NCBI GenBank assembly: GCA_025890175.1
Contig: JANPYM010000013.1
Coordinates: 1,194,777-1,258,776, forward strand
Direction: 5' to 3'
DNA: 64,000 bases
Source of the DNA: Ciborinia camelliae
Taxonomy: Eukaryota > Ascomycota > Leotiomycetes > Helotiales > Sclerotiniaceae
The notes under the pieces are model-generated. The model had not been told where the DNA came from. It made no database searches and saw only the letters and a list, made by a program, of their open reading frames with translations. Shown here in pieces: positions 53,871-64,000 of this stretch. Positions within the stretch are counted from its first letter, which is position 1. Each line of letters begins with the position of its first letter. The position numbers and the translations under genes are program-made.

Positions 53871-56800
53871 TACAGATGAACATGAACATTATTAACAATC
53901 ACGTTGGGGATGAAATGAGAGTTCATGTACAGAACACATATATAGTTTAAGATGATTTCTGTATACACCTTGAGATTAGTAGCATGATAATGGGAATAAG
54001 AATGATCGATCATGAAGAGATTATTATACAGATATCCATTTTTGCTGGTGATGCACAGGGTAATTAACCAGTACTGTATCAAAGATGGGGAAGTGTGTTA
54101 GGGAAGTGTGTTAGGGACGTGCCTCCCTCCATTTACAGAACATCAGAGCTCAAGAACTAGACGTGTATGAACTTCGTCATAAGCTGTCAAGTTTCAACTC
54201 GTTCATTTTGTTTTGATAGATCTCCCCGCTATTGACCATGAAACACGCTTTTGGGTGGTTTCATCAATGGACAACACAGTAATTATTTCTCATGAAAATA
54301 TTGACCATGAAAGATATTAAAAGCTTGGATGATCTGGTTAGAACTTGCAATATATGGACCGTTACCCCTCCAAGTAACGTTTCTTGTACTCCGTACAGTG
54401 CATCAATCTCGCCGGCAAGAATCTCAAGCATCGTTGGAATCAGATTCTTGAGAAGAATTGGAAAACCCCGCTTCGATGCCTTGCTTACCGTTTCAGACGC
54501 GCAACTTATATTGATCATCCCGCAGTTCGTGTTACATCGCCATTTACGCTGATCATGGCTTCTGGAATCATCAATGAAAAGAGCCATGTCAGGGGTAAGA
54601 TGCAATCGTCGGTAAGGATCAAGACGTTCGTGAAGTTAGTAGTTACAGTTTATGGGGGTTGTTGTGATGTCTAGGCTAGGTATCGATCTTGCCTCGTAAA
54701 CTTTACAATCCCATATCGTATTTCTGCCTTTCCGTTCCGTGTCTGAGATGACTTTGTCCTACGTTCTCATAATCTTTGAATGTGTGTACTGATGGTTTGC
54801 CGAATATCTGTTAATCTTTCCATTGCGTCAAACTGCTGTGAATAGACTTTCTTTGTTGCAGAGGTGATTCAGATGAGTATACTTCGATTTTTGTATGGAA
54901 ACGGTTTGCCGAAAATCCTCCTCTTCAAACCCCCACGCGTTAGGAAATGATTGCGCCGCTCCCGTTGCCGATTCCGAGGGCCGGTCCAAAAGGACATTTC
55001 AGATGATCCCATCCCATATGATACCGATAATGAGGGAAGTCTTGCATGATTACAGTACCGGTAATCCCCATGCAGCAGACTCGGTATTCTTGATAGGCAG
55101 TCAAAAATTCAAAAATTGCCATTCGTTGTGAAAGGTTAGATGAACTTCATCTGACATTATCCTTTGCCAACTAGCACAGTCGTACATTTGTGCTTAGTGC
55201 TTATCTAACGTGTTAATGATTCCACTTCTTATGCTCGCTGTTGATTGATTGCTGTTCTCGTATCATTGCCCATAGTAGACATGTAAGATATGGAACGCAT
55301 GAGAATGATTCCATACCGAGGGTTTGACCTGGTGAATACAAGCAATTTTTGAAAATGTCCCTTGATGCTTTACAAACTTTCTTGACGTGTGTAATCATCT
55401 CAGGGTTTGATATCTCCTGGTACACCAATCATGTTGAATGATCGAAAAAAAAAAGTACATGAAATTGAGGGCGGAAACCCAGCACTTTGGTTCAGATGGT
55501 CTCGTAAACTGGCCACAATGTATCAAATCAAAACTTGCAAGGTCAAGATGAGAATTTGAAAATCACGAGAAATTGGAAGGTTTGAAAAGTCCTACGTACT
55601 TGTACTTACAAGGAATTCCAAAATGGGGGCCCTTCTCTTACATTTGACAGTTGATGATGAGAAGGGAATGGAATAAAGTCGGGTTGGAATCAATCTTCCC
55701 AGGGCACCTGGATCGACAGACTCAGGAGACACGATGATTGAGGGGGGGAAGCCCAACTTGCTTTGCCCAACACAATAAGTATGAACCTTTGTTTTGATTT
55801 TTAGAGGCAGGACTTGTAAGGCTGTGCCTCTTAATAAGTGCGTTAGCCACCCGGGGGATCTTTTCTTTGATGTTGCTGAGGCTGAGGGCTGAGGCTGAGG
55901 CTGAGTACAAGTAACACCGGTGTAGATTTGTATTTGGCGCCATACTGTATGACAAAAAAAAAGAGACCCCTCGTTTGTTACAAATTTCCAATTCTTCCTG
56001 CTCCCCGGCCTGCTTGCTTCGGAGAAAGGCAACTTGAATGAGTTAATGCCTTCCATTTGCACCCGTAATATAAAACTCAACCAATTCTTTTGCATCAGAT
56101 TGAATTGGACTGGACTGGAATTGAATTGATCCTTCGGTTTTGAAAAGGAAGATATGGTTTTGGACTAACCAAATATTTTAATTGTTTTATGTGGCTCCCC
56201 CTTTTCTTTATTCTTGCTTTTATCTCGCAACTGTGTAGGTAGAGAAAGAGACACAATTTCGAGACAAGGCAATGCAATAATAATAAATAAATCTTTTTCA
56301 TTTATTTCTACAATTAGCCCAACAACCCATCTAGGTACAGTACCACTCAAAGAACAAAGCGAGCCTGAACCCCCCCCCATAAAAGTTATCACTACCTAGG
56401 TAATTATTATCAACTGCATTTATTGCTGCTGTCAGCATACCATTCAGCGGGGACATTCAACATTCACTATCTATCTATCCATCACCCATCCACCCATCCA
56501 TCCATTCATCCATCACATTTCACCCATCACATTTCACCCATCAACCAACGTTCCATTCCACCAATTCTATAATTCGATCTACTATCGATATACTACTTCC
56601 CTAGTACATTTTACCTTACAGAGGACTCTCCTCTACTCTAATCAGCCAACTCAAACGGGGGTCCAACCTTTGCCTTTGCCTCTCTACAATCAACATCAAC
56701 ATACGGTACCTACTGAATACCGAGTACCTAACACCCTTCTTTTCCGAGTGGCATCTTTGCATCTTTGTCTGCAAAAAAATCTCCCATCTTATATTATCAC

Positions 56801-57134
56801 GTACACACAAACTCACACAACTCACCCAACTCCACTCGCTCACCATCTCGTCCTCAATATTCACATTTCAATTTTGCTAAATAGGACTATTTCTTTTATA
56901 TCCTGTTCCTGCAGATTTCATGTCATCTGTACACCTTGGACAAGAAATCCTTCCGACCAGGTCAAAGAACCTCCATCTACTCAGCCCCAGGTCGCTAGGA
57001 AACTAGCGACAAGGTAATAGGTTGGCTGACACCGGCAACTGGATCTCATCAATACGATCATTCCTCTGTCCTTCGCTTTTTGTTCTCTTTTTACTTCTTT
57101 GAGAAGGTTTAAAATACCACCCTTCGTAGACCTT

Positions 57135-59517
57135 ATGAGTTCTATGAACACCCGCTGGAAAAAAAGCCTTGGGATCGGTTCCAAACGTAAATCAAGTGCA
57201 AACAATATCTCAACAGCCATCCCGCAAAACCCCACTTCTACTTCCTCGTCACCACAACTTGCGCAATTACCCGGTCAGCCTACTCTTCCAGCACAAACAG
57301 CTTCTTCCTCGACAGCAAGTTTACCTATGAACCATCCTGGAGGTACTGGCGTAAGACCGCCTAGTTATTCTAATCAATATACGCCTGTTAGACGTACAAC
57401 GTCTCCCATGGCGCAAGGCACTCCGCGTACCCCTCCAACACAAATGATGGGCGGTCCACCTCCTATCAACACAGCTGCTACCGGCGGCTACCCTCCTCAA
57501 CAAGGAGGGATGGGGGGACCTCCTCCTCCAGCTGGACCACCTCAGTATAACCATCCTCCGCAATATGGTGCTGGAGGGGCACCAATGCAAGGTGGTGTGG
57601 GTGGTCAATATGGATCGCGAAACAATGCTGTAGAGGTGGAAGGTGCTGGGAAGAGCAAGGCTCAACTCATCGTCGGTATAGATTTTGTAAGTATATCAAT
57701 GATCTTTTCGGGTTCGCGGAGCTAATTCACCAACTTTCAGGGTACAACTTTCTCAGGTGTAGCCTTTGCTTTTGCGACCAACACCGAGGCAAAAGAAGAC
57801 ATTATCACCGAATGGCCTGGAGCAGGATCATACACGAAACAAAAGGTAGGATTTGGAAATCGGCTGTCGCAACAACATATGCTAACAACTTTAGATTCCC
57901 ACTGTCCTTTATTACGATCAATACCAGAAAGTTGTTGGATGGGGTCCTGATATTGCAGATGCTTTAGCACCAACGGGATATCCAAAGCCAGGTGTGCAAA
58001 AGGTAGAATGGTTCAAGCTTCAGTTGATGCTTTCCGGAAACACATATATCGATCCTATCAACCTCCCTCCCCTTCCACCAGGAAAGTCGGAAATCGACGT
58101 CGCAGCAGATTACCTGTTCAAGCTTAGACAGGCGATGAGAAACCAATTACAAAAGACATTGGGAGAGGTGTTCAATCGAGAAGAACGAAATATTCGATAC
58201 TATCTGACAGTCCCTGCTATTTGGAATGATGCAGGAAAGGCTGCAACCAGAGCTGCCGCCATCCAAGCTGGATTCTTGAGGGATGAGAATGACAATCGAT
58301 TGACTCTGATTACCGAACCAGAAGCTGCTGCACTGTTCTGCTCAAAGGCCGGGTTATTGAACCTTAAGATTCATGATGCTGTACTCATTGTTGATTGTGG
58401 TGGTGGAACTGTTGATTTGATTGCATATGAGGTTGAGGAAGAGTCCCCATTCACAGTTTCCGAGTGTACAGCAGGTTCTGGAGACTCTTGTGGTTCCACT
58501 GCACTGAACCGAAACTTTAGCAATATCCTACGAACCAAGATCCGGAAGATGAAGCTACCAGAGGGTTCAAAGACAGCCGGGAGAGTATATGCGAAATGCA
58601 TTATGGACTTTGAGAACAGAATCAAGGCGGATTTCAGAAATAACAACCAGAAATGGGCAGTCGATGTTGGTATTGAAGCGGAGTTCCCTGAAGCAGGGAT
58701 TGAAGAAGGATATATGACTTTCACCAACGAAGAAATTTTACAATGTTTCGAGCCAGTTGTCAACCGAATTTTGGAATTGGTGAGGAACCAAATCATCGCC
58801 ATTCAAGCACAAAATCGAACGCTACAAAATGTCTTGGTTGTTGGTGGTTTTGGTGCATCTGAATACCTCTTCCAACAGATCAAACTTCACGTTCCACCTC
58901 AATTCCAGGCTAAAGTTGTCCGTCCTATGGACTCTGTGGCTGCTATTGTTAAGGGTGCTGTTACAGCTGGTATCACTGAGCGAGTCATCACATCCCGTGT
59001 TGCTCGTCGTCATTACCTCATGGCAACTCTTCAACCTTTCAAGGAGGGACACCATCCAGAAGCTTACCGTGTTCCATCCTTGGATGGTAAGGATCGATGC
59101 AAGTTCACTCGTCAAATATTTGTCCAGAAGGGGCAAAGAGTCAAGATTGGTGAGCCTGTCAAGGTATCATTCTTCAGACAAGTTGCACCGGGGGCAACTT
59201 TGATGTATGAGGATATTTTGTATGCTTGTGATGATGATGTTTGTCCCGAATATACCAAGGATCCACGTAAGTTGATTCCCACCAAGCATATCTTCCCATT
59301 TGCTAATATTTCAATAGGTGTCAAGGAAGTTGTTACTCTCACATCTGATCTTTCTCGCAAGAATCTTGAAAAGGATTTCGAAAGAATGGATACCCCTCAA
59401 GGCACATTCTACAGAGTGTACTTTGATATCTACCTCACACTCGATGGATCAGAATTCAACGCCGAACTCGTCTGCCAAGGAGAAGTCATGGGTCGTTGCA
59501 CATCTAGATTCAGATAA
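57135..59517 (+). CDS. HSPA12-like Hsp70-family ATPase
   Basis: Three exons (57135-57686, 57741-57845, 57895-59517) give 759 residues. The first 170 residues are a disordered region rich in Pro, Gly, Gln and Ser (QGGMGGPPPPAGPPQYNHPP). The ATPase domain follows: VGIDFGTTFSGVAFAFA is phosphate-1, then YYLTVPAIWNDAGKAATRAA, LITEPEAAALFCSKAG, VLIVDCGGGTVDLIAYEVEE as phosphate-2, and VLVVGGFGASEYLFQQIKLH as the adenosine motif. This order and the absence of a normal C-terminal peptide-binding domain match the HSPA12 type. The C-terminal 150 residues form a beta-rich block unlike DnaK. Fungi have many such proteins with mostly unknown jobs. GTAAGT and GTAGGA donors fit the phases; the ATG at 57135 follows a non-ATG in-frame codon stretch. 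Confidence 0.92.
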
Positions 59518-60138
59518 TGTTTCTTCTGATCAACTATAAAAAATAATATGGACCGGGTTTGACAAATTTTTTTCTTTTTTTTATTACTTAGCGATCTTCA
59601 GATATCAGGTTACTTACAGTGGCATCACATTTTGAGATGCATGGCGCTGGAGTGAAAGGAAGCTATTTAAATTTTTACCCGCAGAAAGCGTCTTCTGCAA
59701 TGATTTCATGACGAATGGGGGAATGATGGAGGTTCGGAGGAAAGGAAGCTTGGATGGATGGATGGATGATGGGATGATGGGATGTGATTACATAGATCGG
59801 AAGCTGATGATGTGATGTAATGCGATGTGATTGGCATGATGAATGGATTGGATGAAAAATTACTCGCTTGGATTTGGATTTGGATTTGGATTTGGATCAA
59901 ATCAAAACTTCTGTTCCTTTTTTTTTTCTTCTTCTTTTTTTCGTCTTCTTCTTCTCGTAGTATATTAATAATGATTTGATATGATATGATAAGATAGGAT
60001 AGGATGGAGAGGGGGGGTGGAGAGGGGGGATGGAGAGGGAGTGGGTTTAGGGGGGGGGTTAGGGGGAGGAGGGTTTCTTTTAAATATCAATATCAATAAT
60101 ACCTACCTACCTATATATCTTTATGATTGGAATGCATC

Positions 60139-60327
60139 GAGTGGTTTGTAGTGAGTGGTTTGTAGTGAGTGAGTGGTTTGTAGTGAGTGGGTGGTTTGTA
60201 GTGAGTGGTTTGTAGTGAGTGGGTGGTTTGTAGTGAGTGGTTTGTAGTGAGTGGTTTGTAGTGAGTGGGTGGTTTGTAGTGAGTGGTTTGTAGTGAGTGG
60301 TTTGTAGTGAGTGGTTTGTAGTGAGTA
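60139..60327. repeat. Minisatellite, 12 copies of a 14/18-nt unit
   Basis: The core GTGGTTTGTAGTGA is repeated head to tail. Some units carry an extra GTGA or GTGG, giving 18 nt. TTTGTA occurs twelve times in phase with the unit. The alternation of 14-nt and 18-nt forms suggests slippage of whole units. Confidence 0.92.
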
Positions 60328-60637
60328 ATGAAGAAATGATATGATACATATTGGATGACTTTTTGGGATATCTATCTTGGTAGGTATCTAGGTACCTGCT
60401 AGGTAGGTAGGTAGGTAGGGATTGTGTTTTATATAGGTAGGTACCTATTAATTATGTTTTATGGTGGATTTGAGGATTTGAGGATTTGGGAATTTGTGGA
60501 TTTGGATGGATTGCTGTGTGTGTGTGATGGTGAATATTGAAATTTTATATATATGTGTATATAGGTAGGTATATATATATGGATAGGCAGGTTGGATAGG
60601 TAGGTACCTAGGTAGGTAGCACCCGTAGCCCTCGATG

Positions 60638-60666
60638 CTTTCTTTCTTTCTTTCTTTCTTTCTTTC
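60638..60666. repeat. (CTTT)n microsatellite
   Basis: Seven tandem CTTT units lie between TAGG tracts. Confidence 0.9.
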
Positions 60667-60718
60667 CCTAGGTACCCAGTCAGTGCCTTCCCTCTCATAA
60701 TAAATTCTAGATCTAAAT

Positions 60719-60771
60719 GGGTAGGTGGGTAGGTAGGTAGGTAGGTAGGTAGGTAGGTAGGTAGGTAGGTA
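60719..60771. repeat. (GGTA)n microsatellite
   Basis: About thirteen GGTA units with one GGTG interruption, the longest TAGG-type tract in the window. Confidence 0.95.
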
Positions 60772-62573
60772 CTTGACTCAACTTAACTCTGGATTTCTTA
60801 TTTCTTCTTTTCTTTTTTTTCTTGCGTTGTGTTGTGTTGTGTCATATGTGTTGTGTGATGGGATGTGTTGTGACTCGACATTCATAGTACAGATATTCAT
60901 TCATTCATTCTTCACATTCTTTACATTTTGATATCTTGGGTACTCGGGACTCATTCACTCACTCACTCACGGGAGCGAAAAGAACGAGCCACTCGTTTTA
61001 TTGCTTACCTTACCTTACCTTACCTTACTATACCTATCATACCTCACTACCTATATACATACATACCTAGTTACCATCACATCACACCTCTGGTCCGTTG
61101 CTCGTTGCTCATTGGGTCCGGCGCGGAGCTTAATCCAATCTTGAAGGTTCCTTTCCCTCACTTTTACCCCCTCTTTACCCTTCTCTACCTTCTCTACCTT
61201 TTACTTTTACTTCCACTTTTACTTCTACCTTTACCATTATTATTCTTATAATCACCTCTTCTCACCACATTCTCCCCGGGGATTTGGAGCGCGCGGCTAG
61301 GTTCGGTTGTTGGTATTGGTATTGGTTGTTGCGTATTGGTTGGCTCATAAACCAACTCCTGCACGGCACGCACGGTACCGCGGGAATTCATTCGCTTGCT
61401 TGCTTGCTTGCTTGCTGACTTGTTTATAAACTGAGTTGGTGGGTTGGTTGGTTGGGACCCTGCGGGTGGACTGGAAGGCTGCTGGGTGGGTTTATTGGTT
61501 GGTGGGTTTATAGGTTTATGGGCTTATAGGTTCGCGGGTTTACAGGTTCACAAGCTCCCGCTGTCAAAACTGCATGGTCGTAAGGCAGAAGGTAAAGGCA
61601 AAGGCAAAGACAGAGAAGAGAGAAGAGAGGGCGTTGATATTGATGCAATTGAGTTGAATTGAAGAGGATAGGATAGGTTTACGGACAGGTTCATAGTTCA
61701 CGGGTTCACAGGCCTGGGAATTTCTTACCTTACTTGAGGGGTATTTTTATTTTTTATTCTTTTATTGTATCTTTCTTTTTGAGACAGATTTGAGTGTGCG
61801 TCTGGTTGTGGGGATACTTGGGATACCTACCTACTGATAGCTACGGAGGGGTAGCGTTTAGAGGATTGAAGAGATTGGAAGGGTGGGAGAAAATCAAGTT
61901 TCCGGTTAGGTTGTTATCCTTGTCGCCCGCCTCAGACCTCGATACGCCTAAAGGAATTTACCTATTCATCCCAATTTTTACGGTAGACGATTATCCGGAG
62001 AGGTTCCCTGAGGTTCATACGCATACGTCATTTTTTGGTGAGGATACGATACGATATTTACTGTACCTATACTTGGTGGAGGGGAAAGGTTTTCTGAATA
62101 ACGTCCCGAGATTCTCAAGGTTCGCTGTTTGTTGTCCTGGAGATAGAAATAAGGATATTGTACAAGGGTTATTCACTTGACTGGTCATCAACTTTACTTT
62201 ATTATTGGGACTTGAACTTGGGAGGTTTGATCTTGGTTTGGAGGGGATTGAGTGATTGGTATTGAGGAGATTTGTTTGGGAGACCCACCAACCATAGGAG
62301 ACCATATCAGATCGGAGAACCACCACCAATCCAGACCATCCAATCCAACCAAGTCGACGAAATCTTGGTTCATTTTATCCACGATATCAAGGAATATAAC
62401 GTGACGATCCGAGATCCTTGATTCTGTTCTACCTTTACCTCTCTTTGGCTTATTTCTGTTTCGTTATTTACTTCCTTTTCTCTTCACGAACTTGTGTTGG
62501 AACTCTACTTTACGAACGTGAACGCGAATTACGAATTTACGAATTAATATCATACCCTGAGCAAAAGTTCGAG

Positions 62574-63877
62574 ATGATGAATGAGAGAGCGCAGCCCAAA
62601 ATGAGTTCTACGAAGTCGCATCGTTCACAAAACTCTCCCTCACTATCACGAAAACTTCTAGCTGCTAGTCTTTGTCTTTTCGTACTTCCCATTGCAGATG
62701 CTCATGTATATCATCGAAACAGAGCTGCCTGGAAGCCAAATTGGGACCCTAATCGACCTGTCCGAAAAGGACCTCCGACGAAGAGAGATGGGGGAATACC
62801 GTTGGTGGTTAGCAATATGTGCCCTGACACAATATGGCCTGGAATTGGTACTCAAGCGGGAACTGGTACTGGGGTAGGAGGCTTTGCTCTTCAAACGGGA
62901 GAGAGTAAGGCTATGACAGTTAGTGCCGATTGGCAAGGAAGAGTTTGGGGACGTACCAATTGTAGTTTTGCGGTTGGAGGAGATGGAGCTAGTAATGCTA
63001 ATGGAAACGATGGTTCTGGCGCTGCTTGTGTTACTGGTGATTGTGGGGGTCTCTTGGATTGTGCTATTACTGTGAGTTTTTTACCATTTCATATTTGGAT
63101 ATTTACTGATCGATACAGGGAGAAACGCCTGTTACTCTAGCAGAGTTTGATCTGGCAGGAAATGGAGGTTCTCAAACTTTCTACGATATTTCTCTAGTGG
63201 ATGGCTACAATATTCCCATGGGAATTGTCTACATTCCTGGTGACAACCCCGCACTCCAGGCCATTCCACCAAATCTTGTAAATGCTGCCTGTATAGCATC
63301 AGCCGGTTATCTTGCCGACATAGCAAGCACAGGTACAAACGGCAATTCCTCAAATTCCACTTACCCTATTCCTCTTGAAGATACCGTGGATAACGCCGGA
63401 GCCATGAGTTGGTGTCCATGGGATCTTCAAAAGAATCCACCCGACAAGCCAGGTGATGGCGTCTACCCTTATCCAGACGATACCATCCAACGTCCAACAT
63501 TCGATCCCTGTCTTTCCGCCTGCTCCAAAACCAACTCTCCCTCAGATTGCTGCACGGGTTCCTATGACGCGCCTACCAAATGCCCTCGCAACGATTTCGC
63601 CAACGGAGCCAATAAAATCTGTCCAGATGCATATGGCTACGCATTTGATGATCAGACATCGACATTCATCATCCCCACGGGAGGTGGATGGGAAATTGTC
63701 TTTTGTCCGGTGGGGAGGAGTACGAATATTCTCAAGGTGCTGGGGGATCAGATGAGAACCCTGGCGAGCGCGGGAAAGGTCACCAAGGATATTGCGGAGT
63801 TGGCGATGAATGAGACGTATATTAATGAGATGGCGATTAAGAATACGGGGGGGAGAGGGGTTGAGCGAGAAGGCTAG
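62574..63877 (+). CDS. Secreted thaumatin-like protein (PR-5 type)
   Basis: Exons 62574-63071 and 63119-63877 give 418 residues, across a 47-nt intron with GTGAGT donor and CAG acceptor. A hydrophobic segment (LLAASLCLFVLPIADA) acts as signal peptide. The ATG at 62601 (MSSTKSHRSQ) gives a more normal signal than the one at 62574. The thaumatin fold is marked by NMCPDTIWPGIGTQAGTGTG, WQGRVWGRTNCSFAVGGDGA, DCGGLLDCAIT, PVTLAEFDLAGNGGSQTFYD, and ISLVDGYNIPMGIVYIPGDN. Many paired cysteines follow, ending in CPDAYGYAFDDQTSTF. Fungal members are thought to hydrolyse or bind beta-glucan. The predicted end is hydrophilic (TGGRGVEREG), but a hydrophobic tail lies in the next frame beyond a run of seven G. 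There may be a frame break at the end. Confidence 0.85.
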
Positions 63878-64000
63878 GTTGGGGAGTTGGGGGGCGTTGG
63901 TGGCGGTTTTGGCGGGGGGGATTTGGTTGTATTGATAGTGGTGGGGGAAAGGGGGTATATATTGGATTGTATTGTATTGCATTGAGGTGTACATGAGAGA

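Larger units (their letters stand above)
51180..57134. other. Gene-poor region upstream of glucokinase and the Hsp70-like gene
   Basis: About 6 kb between two genes that point away from each other. It holds a (GAT)n tract at 52085-52119, TATA-rich DNA at 52141-52180 and a very AT-rich island at about 53461-53870. A GAGGCTGAGG-type repeat lies near 55878-55907. A 167-codon minus-strand frame at 55592-56095 and a 113-codon frame at 54264-54605 show no domain and are not called. Short TACC/GGTA tracts occur at several points. Confidence 0.55.
59518..62573. other. Microsatellite-rich intergenic stretch
   Basis: About 3 kb of low-complexity DNA. It holds a 12-copy minisatellite at 60139-60327, (CTTT)n at 60638-60666, (GGTA)n at 60719-60771, (CTTG)n at 61391-61416 and several GGTT tracts near 61440-61560. 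Open frames at 60928-61251, 61444-61662 and 61794-62180 are simple-sequence products and are not called. Confidence 0.65.

Noticed and set aside
55592..56095. 167-codon minus-strand frame
   Set aside because: Part of it comes from a GAGGCTGAGG repeat and the remainder has no motif. Chance occurrence is likely.
60040..60075. TTAGGGGG-like sequence suggesting an internal telomere repeat
   Set aside because: Only two degenerate units in a G-rich simple sequence; there is no regular TTAGGG array.
61444..61662. 72-codon plus-strand frame
   Set aside because: It derives from GGTT and GGTTTA simple repeats and has no credible protein features.

Overview
The window looks like nuclear DNA of a filamentous ascomycete. 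Genes carry short introns of roughly 50-90 nt with fungal GTATGT or GTAAGT donors and CTAAC-like branch sites, coding density is low, and intergenic DNA is AT-rich and full of TAGG/CCTA microsatellites. The gene content (MUS7, SEC17, a fungal DUF726 protein, a secretory lipase, a thaumatin-like protein, a secreted 'ribosomal protein S17-like' protein) and protein style suggest Leotiomycetes, possibly a Sclerotinia/Botrytis relative. That placement is inference from memory of families, not a search.

Layout. 1-14 kb: a housekeeping block with SEC17 (minus, cut by the window edge), a mitochondrial GatC-like protein (plus), a DUF726/TMCO4-type hydrolase (minus, 3 exons), a small three-exon membrane protein (minus) and, divergent from it, the large DNA-repair gene MUS7/MMS22 (plus, 6 exons). 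14.6-17.6 kb: a mitochondrial AAA ATPase (minus). 17.6-24.1 kb: gene-poor DNA holding one two-exon orphan gene and degenerate repeats. 24-34 kb: a secreted lipase (minus), glycerol kinase (minus, 5 exons) and aquaglyceroporin (plus, 6 exons). Together these encode fat hydrolysis, glycerol entry and glycerol phosphorylation, the clearest functional grouping here. 34.7-37 kb: a secreted cell-surface protein with a long Ser/Thr-rich tail. 39.2 kb: an intron-containing tRNA-Asp. 40.4-44.4 kb: a frameshifted alginate-lyase-like secreted protein and an MFS transporter. 45.8-48.2 kb: a four-exon putative regulator with a CxxC...CxxC motif. 49.4-51.2 kb: glucokinase. 51.2-57.1 kb: gene-poor DNA with an extreme AT island. 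57.1-59.5 kb: an HSPA12-like Hsp70 protein. 62.6-63.9 kb: a thaumatin-like protein whose hydrophobic C-terminal tail sits one frame away behind a run of seven G.

Exon joins were read by eye from splice sites and protein continuity. Total spliced lengths are multiples of three for every complete gene except the alginate-lyase-like one, which supports its frameshift. I found no CRISPR, no intact transposon and no biosynthetic core gene. I saw no clearly new biological system; the strongest leads are the lipase-glycerol triad, the inverted repeat spanning the lipase stop codon, a pair of mutually exclusive hairpins near the tRNA, and the two frame breaks.
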